Assembly: GCA_030039095.1 (NCBI GenBank)
Contig: JASHQP010000254.1
Location: forward strand, 1 to 15,553
DNA from: Streptosporangiaceae bacterium
GTDB lineage: Bacteria > Actinomycetota > Actinomycetes > Streptosporangiales > Streptosporangiaceae
Direction of reading: 5' to 3'
Length of the DNA stretch: 15,553 nucleotides
The translations under genes and the position numbers were made by a program. The notes beneath the pieces were generated by a model. It did not search any database. It saw only the letters and a program-made list of their open reading frames with translations, and was not told the DNA's origin. This document shows, piece after piece, positions 8,477 through 14,958 of the stretch (positions are counted from its first letter, which is position 1; every line of letters begins with the position of its first letter).

Positions 8477-9655
8477 ATGAGCATTGACGGATTCGAGACC
8501 CTGGCGATCCATGCGGGCCAGGAGCCCGATCCGGCGACCGGCGCCGTGGTCCCGCCGATCTACCAGGTCTCCACGTACAAGCAGGACGGGGTCGGTGCGC
8601 CGCGCGGCGGCGGCGGCACGGGCGCGGGGCGCTGGATCGAGGGTTACGAGTACTCGCGTACCGCCAACCCGACCCGGGGAGCGCTCGAGGAGTGCCTGGC
8701 CGCGCTCGAGGGCGGTGCCCGCGCGCTGGCCTTCGCCTCCGGGATGGCCGCCGAGGACTGCCTGCTGCGGACCGTATGCCGGCCGTCCGATCACGTGCTT
8801 ATCCCGCACGACGCGTACGGCGGAACCTTCCGGCTGATCGACAAGGTCTTCCAGAACTGGGGTGTGTCCTACCGCCCGGTGCCGGTGTCGGACCCGGCCG
8901 CCGTCCGCAACGCGCTGCAGGACAAGCCGGCCCGGCTCGTCTGGGTGGAGACACCGACGAACCCGCTGCTCTCGATCGCCGACATCACCGCGCTCGCGGA
9001 TATCGCGCACCAGGCGGGCGCGCTGCTCGTCGTCGACAACACGTTTGCGTCCCCGTACCTGCAGCAGCCGCTGGCGCTCGGCGCGGACGTGGTGGTGCAT
9101 TCCACCACGAAGTACGTTGGCGGTCACTCCGACGTGGTGGGCGGAGCACTGGTGCTCGCCGACGCCGGCCTGGCCGAGAAACTCGCTTTCACCCAGAACG
9201 CGACGGGAGCCGCTGGTGCCCCGTTCGATGCCTGGCTCACGCTGCGGGGGATCCGGACCCTCGGCGTGCGGATGGACCGTCACTGCGAGAACGCTCAGCG
9301 GGTGGCCGACATGCTGGCCGCGCACCCGGGGGTCGCCGAGGTGTTCTACCCCGGGCTCGCCGCGCACCCCGGCCACGAGGTGGCGGCCAAGCAGATGCGC
9401 GGCTTCGGCGGGATCGTGTCGTTCCGGTCGGCTGGCGGGGAGGCCGAGGCCGTGGCGCTGTGCAGCCGGACCCGGCTGTTCACGCTCGGCGAGTCGCTCG
9501 GCGGCGTGGAGTCGCTGATCGAGCACCCGGGGCGGATGACCCACGCGTCGGCCGCCGGCTCGGCACTGGAGGTCCCGCCCGACCTGGTCCGGCTCTCGGT
9601 GGGCATCGAGACCTGCGAGGACCTGCTCGAGGACCTCCGCTCCGCCCTCGGCTAG
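8477..9655 (+). CDS. metB: Cystathionine gamma-synthase / gamma-lyase
   Basis: 392 residues from ATG 8477. It is a PLP enzyme of the Cys/Met metabolism family: ETLAIHAGQEPDPATGAVVPP at the N-terminus, YEYSRTANPT (58-67), ASGMAAE (87-93), D187 in VVDNTFASPYLQQP, PLP lysine K212 in HSTTKYVGGHSD, and SLGGVESLIEHP near the C-terminus. It either makes cystathionine from an acylhomoserine and cysteine or cleaves cystathionine to cysteine. The gene right after cbs favours reverse transsulfuration (lyase), but many actinobacterial enzymes do both. Between STYKQDGVG and GYEYSRT there is an extra Gly-rich stretch of about 12 residues (APRGGGGTGAGRWIE) where relatives read only GGLRGG or similar. The spacing from cbs is 28 nt, consistent with one operon. 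Confidence 0.93.
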   Translation: MSIDGFETLAIHAGQEPDPATGAVVPPIYQVSTYKQDGVGAPRGGGGTGAGRWIEGYEYSRTANPTRGALEECLAALEGGARALAFASGMAAEDCLLRTVCRPSDHVLIPHDAYGGTFRLIDKVFQNWGVSYRPVPVSDPAAVRNALQDKPARLVWVETPTNPLLSIADITALADIAHQAGALLVVDNTFASPYLQQPLALGADVVVHSTTKYVGGHSDVVGGALVLADAGLAEKLAFTQNATGAAGAPFDAWLTLRGIRTLGVRMDRHCENAQRVADMLAAHPGVAEVFYPGLAAHPGHEVAAKQMRGFGGIVSFRSAGGEAEAVALCSRTRLFTLGESLGGVESLIEHPGRMTHASAAGSALEVPPDLVRLSVGIETCEDLLEDLRSALG

Positions 9656-9690
9656 CGCGCCCGCCGCAGCCCCCACCCGCACCAGGGTCT

Positions 9691-9735
9691 GTCACCCGCG
9701 CCGGGGGGCCGTCACCCGCGCCGGGGGGCCGTCAC
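9691..9735. repeat. 20-bp direct repeat, 2.25 copies
   Basis: GTCACCCGCGCCGGGGGGCC occurs at 9691-9710 and 9711-9730 without mismatch, followed by GTCAC (9731-9735). It lies just past the metB stop and directly before the long stem-loop. Confidence 0.9.
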
Positions 9736-9736
9736 T

Positions 9737-9787
9737 AAAAGATCTAGGAGCCTTTCGCGCAGATACTGCGCGAAAGTCTCCTAGATC
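9737..9787. terminator. 45-nt-wide stem-loop, likely bidirectional terminator
   Basis: A 22-nt arm (9741-9762) pairs with 9766-9787 across a 3-nt ATA loop, with a single C/T mismatch: GATCTAGGAG pairs with CTCCTAGATC and CTTTCGCGCAG with CTGCGCGAAAG. AAAA at 9737-9740 becomes TTTT after the hairpin on the minus strand, the form of an intrinsic terminator for the membrane protein gene ending at 9840. It also sits downstream of metB, so it separates convergent genes. Confidence 0.7.
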
Positions 9788-9839
9788 ATGGCGGACTATA
9801 ACGGGCCAGCGCGAAGTACGGAAAGCATCCCGATCCGGG

Positions 9840-10400
9840 TCAGTGGTTCCAGACCATCAAGACCAGGATCACGAGCCAGATCAGCGCGACCACCCCGCCC
9901 ATGCTGGCGATCCGGCCGCGTTCCACGTGGCCGAGGTGGGTGCCGGCGGTCACCGGCGCGTCGGCGAGCACCGGGGCGGGCTGCGCCGCGTCGTCCGCCC
10001 CGCCGGGCGCGGCTTCCGGGCCCGGCCCGGCCGCCTCCGTGTTCTGCGCTGCGGCCTCGGCCGCCGTAGCCTTGGCGTCCTCCAGGATGCCGATCGCACG
10101 GTGCTGATCGCGCATGATCAGCAAGAGCAGCACCAGGGCGACCACGAACAGGGTGAGCGAGACGGTCAGCCACGGTTTCGCGAAATCGTGCTTCATCTGG
10201 GCCAGAACCAAGCCAAAGATCAGCACACCGAGCGATGCGATCAGGAAGATTGTCGTGGTCCGGTACAGATACCTGATGATCACCAGATTGCGCTTCCGGA
10301 TGTAACGGGGCGTCGACATAATCGCCACCGTCACCGGGCCGATCGTGAAAATCGCAAAGCCGATGTGCAGCCAGAGCACAAGCTTGTCGGTGAAAGACAT
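9840..10400 (-). CDS. Four-pass membrane protein, probable DUF2269 family
   Basis: 186 residues from ATG 10400. Four hydrophobic helices are clear: about 8-28, 48-68, 77-96 and 167-184. Between helices 3 and 4 lies a long hydrophilic stretch (about 97-166) rich in Ala, Pro, Glu and Asp, beginning with the charged MRDQHRAIGILEDAKATAAE. The N-terminal segment LVLWLHIGFAIFTIGPVTVA with a histidine in helix 1 resembles DUF2269-type integral membrane proteins, but that match is from memory of the pattern only. No catalytic motif is visible. No good ribosome binding site precedes the ATG. It ends just before the long stem-loop that probably terminates it. The two small membrane proteins encoded upstream on the same strand are separated from it by GC-rich repeats. 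Confidence 0.75.
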   Translation of the reverse strand: MSFTDKLVLWLHIGFAIFTIGPVTVAIMSTPRYIRKRNLVIIRYLYRTTTIFLIASLGVLIFGLVLAQMKHDFAKPWLTVSLTLFVVALVLLLLIMRDQHRAIGILEDAKATAAEAAAQNTEAAGPGPEAAPGGADDAAQPAPVLADAPVTAGTHLGHVERGRIASMGGVVALIWLVILVLMVWNH

Positions 10401-10443
10401 GTGCCGATCTTAGAACCGGAGGTTCAGGCGGCGGCCGCGCCCC

Positions 10444-10552
10444 GGGGGATCGGCCGCGTGGGCGCCCGGGGGATCGGCCGCGGTGGGCGCCCGGGGATCG
10501 GCCGCGTGGGCGCCCCGCCGGGTGCAGGCCGACTGCCCGCCGGGTGCAGGCC
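10444..10552. repeat. GC-rich tandem repeats of two types
   Basis: Three units of about 24 bp (10444-10467, 10468-10492, 10493-10516) share GGGGATCGGCCGCG followed by TGGGCGCCC; unit 2 has one extra G. Directly after are two units of a different 22-bp repeat beginning GCCGGGTGCAGGCC (10517 and 10539). They fill the space between the first small membrane protein and the four-pass membrane protein and contain many short palindromes (CGGCCG, GGGCGCCC). Confidence 0.85.
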
Positions 10553-10560
10553 GGCCTCGG

Positions 10561-10863
10561 CTACGTTCCGCTCGCGCTGGCGTTGCCGCTGGTGCTGCCC
10601 GGCGCGTTGCCCGTGCTCGCGGTCGGCGGCCGGGACTTCGCGATGTACGCCCCGATCAGGAACGCTATGCCCACCACGAACGAGACGATGGCCCGGATGA
10701 GATGATGGCCATGATGGGACGAGCCAGACATGAAATGCATTGAGTTGGCGGCCCCGGACACGTACAGGATGCCCGCGATGATCGCCAGGATTCCGATAAC
10801 AGCCAGAATGATCACCAGCGGCCCGCGGCCTGCCGATCCATCTGGCGCGCTTGCAGAACTCAC
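10561..10863 (-). CDS. Small two-pass membrane protein, copy A of a tandem pair
   Basis: 100 residues from a GTG at 10863, with AGGAGG 5 nt upstream. Starts MSSASAPDGS, then helix 1 (about 15-37, LVIILAVIGILAIIAGILYV), a short loop with a histidine cluster (SSHHGHHLIR, 48-57), helix 2 (about 56-75) and a Ser/Thr/Asn/Gly-rich tail. It is clearly related to the 85-residue protein encoded just upstream: both share the MSSAS start, helix 1 and the pattern H-F then H-H before helix 2. I do not recognise a named family; similar unannotated proteins occur in actinobacteria. The tail of about 25 residues is absent from copy B. The histidine cluster could bind a metal, but this is speculation. Confidence 0.8.
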   Translation of the reverse strand: MSSASAPDGSAGRGPLVIILAVIGILAIIAGILYVSGAANSMHFMSGSSHHGHHLIRAIVSFVVGIAFLIGAYIAKSRPPTASTGNAPGSTSGNASASGT

Positions 10864-10967
10864 GTGCTCCTCCTAGAGATGGGCTGAGCCCACTTACCAG
10901 GTCGAGCTTACTGAAGCCGCAGGGCGCCGTTACGGTCCGCATAGGGCCGGACCTGCGCCCCTGGGAC

Positions 10968-10993
10968 CCGGGTCCCGGAATTCCGGGACCCGG
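10968..10993. repeat. 26-bp perfect palindrome
   Basis: Thirteen bases on each side of the centre at 10980/10981 are perfectly complementary (CCGGGTCCCGGAA and its reverse complement). It lies between the two small membrane protein genes, about 40-65 nt past the stop of copy B. As RNA it would make an 11-bp stem with an AAUU tetraloop. No T tract follows on either strand, so a simple intrinsic terminator is not proven; it may be a processing or transcription-pausing element. Confidence 0.75.
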
Positions 10994-11031
10994 AGCCGCA
11001 CAGAAGGCGGGAGGGTACCCGCCGGAACTGA

Positions 11032-11289
11032 CTAGCTGGACTTCGACTTGGTCGCGAACCAGGAGCCGATCAGGGCCGCAATGCCGACAACGATCGCTAC
11101 GCCGCCGCGGGCCAGGTGGTGGCCCTTGCCCTTGACGTGGCTGCCCGCCACCAGGAAGTGCGGAACCGCGCTCCCGCCGACCAGGTACAGGATGCCGACG
11201 ATGATGGCCACAATGCCGATCACCGCCAGGATGATGATCAGCGGCTTCCTGCTGGCCGACGTGCCGCTGGACACGCTTGCAGAACTCAC
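11032..11289 (-). CDS. Small two-pass membrane protein, copy B of a tandem pair
   Basis: 85 residues from a GTG at 11289, with AGGAGG 5 nt upstream. It starts MSSASVSSGTSASRK, followed by helix 1 (about 16-38, PLIIILAVIGIVAIIVGILYLV), a loop with PHFLVAGSHVKGKGHHLARG, and helix 2 (about 61-79, ending IGSWFA), then a short Lys/Ser tail. The first bases of the gene, GTGAGTTCTGCAAGCG, and the AGGAGG site are shared with copy A, showing a recent or constrained tandem duplication. Function is unknown. The conserved H-F, G-S-H and H-H residues in the loop between helices are the best clue. It lies downstream of the VWA gene on the same strand, separated by 133 bp with no clear terminator, so read-through from that operon is possible. 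Confidence 0.8.
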   Translation of the reverse strand: MSSASVSSGTSASRKPLIIILAVIGIVAIIVGILYLVGGSAVPHFLVAGSHVKGKGHHLARGGVAIVVGIAALIGSWFATKSKSS

Positions 11290-11422
11290 TGTTTCCTCCT
11301 AAGAGGGCCGCGGCGTCACGCGCCACCGGCCATCCTTCTTAACGCCATCGATGACTACCTGCGGCACGGTACTACGGCGGGACGCGGCGCGGAGGGGTTC
11401 CCAAAAGGGACCAAAGTAAAAT

Positions 11423-13405
11423 CTATCCCCTGCCATTCCTGCGAGATCGCAAGAAGTCCCGGACCACATACTCGCCCAGGTTTTCCGGCACCGCGCTGAG
11501 CACCCTGCCCCCGTTGCGCCGCGCCACCTCCTCGACGAAGGCGGTCAGCCGCTCGTCCTCGGCCAGCATGAACACGTTCATCGTGGCCCGGCGCCTGGTC
11601 ATCTTGTCCACCTCGGCCAGGGTCAGCTCGAGCGTCTCGGGGGAGGGCGGCCAGTCGAACCAGAACTGGCCGTCCCGGCGCAGGTGGGCGGTTGGCTCGC
11701 CGTCGGTGACCACGATCACAACCGGGTTATGTTCGGGCCTGCGGTCGAGGAACCGCCCGGCCAGAATCAGCGCGTGGTGCAGGTTGGTGCCCTGGACCAT
11801 GTCCCAGCCGAGCCCGGCGAGGTCGGTCTCGCGCAGCTCGCGCGCGTAGTTCGAGAAGCCGATCACCTGGATCGCGTCCTGCGGGTACCTGGTGCGGATC
11901 AGCGCGTGCAGCGCCAGCGCGGTCTGCTTCGCCACTCCCCACGTGCCGCGCAGCGCCATCGAGTACGACAGGTCCACGAGCAGGCAGACGGCCGCCGACG
12001 TGCGCCGCTCGGTCTCGCTCACCTCGAAGTCGCTGACCGACAGCCGGACCCGGGCTGGTGCGTCGGCCTCCGATCCAGCCTCGGGCAGACCGGCTCGCAG
12101 CAGCGCGTTGCGGACGGTCGTCGGGGCGTCGATCGCCTGCTCGTCGCCGAAGCTCCACGGCCGGGTGCTGCCGGTGTACTCCCCGGCCTGCCCCGCGTCG
12201 TGCTGGTCATGGTCGCCCGTGCCGCCCTCCGGCAGGTCGGCGAACACCCGGCGCAGCGCGGTGTCGCCCAGCCTGCGCACGGCCTTGGGGGTGAGCTCCA
12301 GCTTGCCGTCGGTCCGCTGCAGGTAACCCTGCCGCTCCAGCTCCCGCTCGATCTGGCGCAGCGCCTCCATGTCGTCGACCGCCTGGCGGCCCAGCGCGCG
12401 CCTGATCGCCTCCTCGTCGATGTCGTCGAGCCTGGCGCCCGGGTAGTCCTGGCGCAGCGCATCCTCGAGCTCGGTCAGGTCGGCGAGCTCGGACAGCGCG
12501 GTGGTGGCCTCGGACAGGCCGAGCGGCATGTCACCGGTCATCTGCTCGCCCGGCCACCCGTCGAAGTCGATGTCCGGGCGGCGGGCCCGCAGCGCGCCGG
12601 ACAGCCTGCTCATCTCGGCGGCGAGCCCGGCATCCTCGAGCGTCTGCGCCATCAGCGCGGCCAGCTCGTCGCGCTGGGCGTCGGTGAGCGAGCTGAGCAG
12701 CCGCTGCGCCGCCGCCATCCGGCGGACCAGGGAGTCGACGAGCTCGTCGAGGTTGCTGGGCGATTCGGGGAACAGGTCCCCGTACTGCTGCATGAAGTCG
12801 TCGAAGTCCTGCTGCGTGTGCGTGCCGCGGGCGTCGGCGTCGAGCATCTCGTTGAGCGCGGCCATCATGTCCTTGACCCGCTGCATGGCCTCGGGGTCCT
12901 GCTGCTGCAGGCTCTGCTTCATCCCGCGGAACTGGCTGTCGAGCACCTCGCGGCGCAGCAGGTCCTTCAGCTTCTCGAAGGTCTCCCTGGCCGCATTGCT
13001 ACGCCAGTCGTAGTTGTCGAGCCGCCTGATCGCTCGTGCGGTGTCCCGCGGCAGCTCGTCGAGCTCGGCCTCGCGCAGCCGCGCCTCGTCGGCGGGATCC
13101 GGGAACAGCTCGGCGCGCTCCTGCCCGACGGCGGTGTCCAGCAGCGCGCGAGCCTGCTCCAGGATTCCGTCGAGCCGGCCCCGGTCGCGCAGCTCGCGCT
13201 GGCGCTCGCGGACCCGGCGGAGCAGGTCGTCCAGGCCCTTGTGGCCGGACATGCCGCGGCGCAGCAGGTCCCGCAGCGCGCTGGCCGGATCGGATCCGTC
13301 CAGCACCGAGTCGCCGAGCTCGTCCACTGCCCCGCGCACGTCGTACGGCGGCTCGAGCGGGTCAGGCCCGTCGTGATAGGGACCGTAGCGATAACCGCCG
13401 CTCAC
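11423..13405 (-). CDS. VWA (MIDAS) domain protein, partner of an AAA+ ATPase
   Basis: 660 residues from a GTG at 13405 with AAGGAGG 8 nt upstream. The first two thirds are acidic, Arg/Leu-rich and largely helical, with coiled-coil-like stretches (about 55-90 and 340-360). The C-terminal von Willebrand A domain (about 470-640) has a complete metal site: D478-x-S480-x-S482 in LLVDLSYSMALRG, T540 in QGTNLHHAL, and D568 in VVTDGEP. Such proteins pair with MoxR or Mg-chelatase-like AAA+ ATPases to remodel or load metals onto a client. The nearest relative I recall is M. tuberculosis Rv0959, next to ATPase Rv0958, the same order as here. The ATPase gene ends 53 bp upstream. No signal peptide or membrane helix is seen, so it should be cytosolic. 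The client is unknown. Confidence 0.9.
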   Translation of the reverse strand: MSGGYRYGPYHDGPDPLEPPYDVRGAVDELGDSVLDGSDPASALRDLLRRGMSGHKGLDDLLRRVRERQRELRDRGRLDGILEQARALLDTAVGQERAELFPDPADEARLREAELDELPRDTARAIRRLDNYDWRSNAARETFEKLKDLLRREVLDSQFRGMKQSLQQQDPEAMQRVKDMMAALNEMLDADARGTHTQQDFDDFMQQYGDLFPESPSNLDELVDSLVRRMAAAQRLLSSLTDAQRDELAALMAQTLEDAGLAAEMSRLSGALRARRPDIDFDGWPGEQMTGDMPLGLSEATTALSELADLTELEDALRQDYPGARLDDIDEEAIRRALGRQAVDDMEALRQIERELERQGYLQRTDGKLELTPKAVRRLGDTALRRVFADLPEGGTGDHDQHDAGQAGEYTGSTRPWSFGDEQAIDAPTTVRNALLRAGLPEAGSEADAPARVRLSVSDFEVSETERRTSAAVCLLVDLSYSMALRGTWGVAKQTALALHALIRTRYPQDAIQVIGFSNYARELRETDLAGLGWDMVQGTNLHHALILAGRFLDRRPEHNPVVIVVTDGEPTAHLRRDGQFWFDWPPSPETLELTLAEVDKMTRRRATMNVFMLAEDERLTAFVEEVARRNGGRVLSAVPENLGEYVVRDFLRSRRNGRG

Positions 13406-13458
13406 GTTCCCAGCCTCCTTGCCAGATTCGCCCGGACGGTAACGTTCAAGGCTCTTGT

Positions 13459-14907
13459 TCAGGTCCGGTAGACGCTGCCACCGTCGATCTCGTCCTTGGA
13501 GAGCCTGCGCATGAGGTACAGGCCCTCCATCGCGAACTCGAGCGCGGCCGCCGCCTGGCCGAACGATTCGCTGCCGTCCATCGACAGCCGCTCCATGATC
13601 TTGGCGAGGCCGGGGACGTCCCCGATCCTGCGGAGCAGGTCGTCGGCCGGGACCAGCTCACCGGATTCCACGCTGCCGCCCTCGGTGAACTTCGCCAGCA
13701 GCCCGGTCATGTCGGCGCTGCCGAGCGAGGCGCGGAAGGTCTCGGCGATCGCGCGCCGCAGCAGGTGATCGAGCACCTCCTGCTCCCGGCCCTCCTCGCT
13801 GACCTCGAACTCGACCTTGCCGCGCAGCGTGCTCACCACGGCAGGAAGGTCGCAGACCCTGGCGACCGGCTGGCTCTCGCCGGTGATTGCCGCGCGGCGC
13901 ACCGCCGACGCCGAGACGGCCTCGGCCGCGGCGATCGCGAACCGCGCCGACACCCCCGAGCGCGCGTCCACGGCGGGCGAGGACCGGACCAGGCGGGTGA
14001 ACCTCGCGATCACCTCGATGAGGTGATCGGGCAGCACCGCGCCGGGCTCCTGACCATGCCAGGCGATCTCCGCCTCCTGACGGATCAGCGCGAGCTCGGC
14101 GTCCAGCGACAACGGGTAGTGGGTGCGGATCTCGGCGCCGAACCGGTCCTTCAGCGGGGTGATGATGCGGCCGCGGTTGGTGTAGTCCTCCGGGTTGGCG
14201 CTCGCCACCAGGACCAGGTCGAGCGGCAGCCGCAGCGCGTAGCCGCGGACGCCGATGTCGCGTTCCTCGAGCACGTTGAGCAGGGACACCTGGATCCGCT
14301 CCGCCAGGTCGGGGAGCTCGTTCAGGCAGAACACGCCACGGTTCGTCCGCGGCAGCAGGCCGAAGTGGATCGTCTCGGGGTCGCCGAGCGTCCGGCCCTC
14401 GGCGACCTTGACCGGGTCGATGTCGCCGATCAGGTCGCCCACGCTGGTGTCCGGGGTCGCGAGCTTCTCGCCGTACCTGTCGTCGCGGTTGCGCCACGTG
14501 ATGGCCAGGTCGTCGCCCTGCTCGGCGGCCAGCCGGCGGCACCTGGCGCAGACCGGGGCGTACGGGTGGTCGTTGATCTCGCAGCCGTCGACCACCGGCG
14601 TCCACTCGTCGAGCAGGCTGGTCAGCGTCCGGATCAGCCGGGTCTTGCCCTGGCCGCGCTCGCCGAGCAGGATCACGTCGTGCCCGGCGATGATGGCCCG
14701 CTCCAGGTGCGGCAGCACGGTCTGGCCGAAGCCGACGATCCCTGGAAAGGCATCGTCGCCGGTGCGCAACCGGGCAAGCAGGTTCCGCCGTATTTCCTCT
14801 TTGACCGTGGTGTACTCGTGACCACTGGCGTGGAGTTCGCCTAGCGTCGTGGCCGCGGGGGATGCTGACCGGGTTGTCGCCGCGGTGGGCTGGCTCTGTC
14901 GCTGCAC
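13459..14907 (-). CDS. AAA+ ATPase, MoxR/Mg-chelatase ChlI-like
   Basis: 482 residues from the GTG at 14907. Walker A GERGQGKT is at 82-89, the Walker B-like segment VFCLNELPD at 192-200 (Asn-Glu in place of Asp-Glu), sensor 1 in VASANPEDYTNRG near 234-246, the arginine-finger region PLKDRFGAEIR at 251-261, and a sensor-2-type GVSARFAI near 318-325. Helical lid regions follow. An insert (109-123) carries three cysteines, C109, C120 and C123 (CEINDHPYAPVCARC), that could bind zinc. The sequence matches what I recall of M. tuberculosis Rv0958, annotated as a possible magnesium chelatase; there is no sign of chlorophyll or cobalamin genes nearby. It most likely works with the VWA protein encoded downstream. 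About 20 N-terminal residues before TLGELHASGHEYTTVKEEI are unlike the family, but no other start codon is available there. Confidence 0.92.
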   Translation of the reverse strand: MQRQSQPTAATTRSASPAATTLGELHASGHEYTTVKEEIRRNLLARLRTGDDAFPGIVGFGQTVLPHLERAIIAGHDVILLGERGQGKTRLIRTLTSLLDEWTPVVDGCEINDHPYAPVCARCRRLAAEQGDDLAITWRNRDDRYGEKLATPDTSVGDLIGDIDPVKVAEGRTLGDPETIHFGLLPRTNRGVFCLNELPDLAERIQVSLLNVLEERDIGVRGYALRLPLDLVLVASANPEDYTNRGRIITPLKDRFGAEIRTHYPLSLDAELALIRQEAEIAWHGQEPGAVLPDHLIEVIARFTRLVRSSPAVDARSGVSARFAIAAAEAVSASAVRRAAITGESQPVARVCDLPAVVSTLRGKVEFEVSEEGREQEVLDHLLRRAIAETFRASLGSADMTGLLAKFTEGGSVESGELVPADDLLRRIGDVPGLAKIMERLSMDGSESFGQAAAALEFAMEGLYLMRRLSKDEIDGGSVYRT

Positions 14908-14915
14908 CCTTCGAC

Positions 14916-14921
14916 ACTATG
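14916..14921 (-). promoter_or_regulatory. Possible -10 box close to the ATPase start
   Basis: The minus strand reads CATAGT (14921-14916), then 8 nt, then the GTG at 14907. A start of transcription at or next to the GTG would make a leaderless mRNA, common in actinobacteria; the only purine-rich stretch, AAGG, abuts the GTG and cannot serve as a normal ribosome binding site. No clear -35 is visible. Confidence 0.3.
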
Positions 14922-14958
14922 TGCATGTCGGCGTGATGCGCATCTCGGGAGACTGGGC

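Noticed and set aside
10424..11326. 300-codon minus-strand frame spanning both small membrane protein genes
   Set aside because: It crosses the palindrome and both paralogous genes in another frame; the two short genes each have AGGAGG sites and clear membrane helices.
11396..11412. Small hairpin (GGTTCCC, AAAA loop, GGGACC) just past the VWA stop
   Set aside because: The stem is short with a bulged base and no T tract follows it on the minus strand, so a terminator call is not supported.
11684..13471. 595-codon plus-strand open frame opposite the VWA gene
   Set aside because: It is a GC-codon shadow; the minus strand has an intact MIDAS domain, a good ribosome site and a matching ATPase neighbour.
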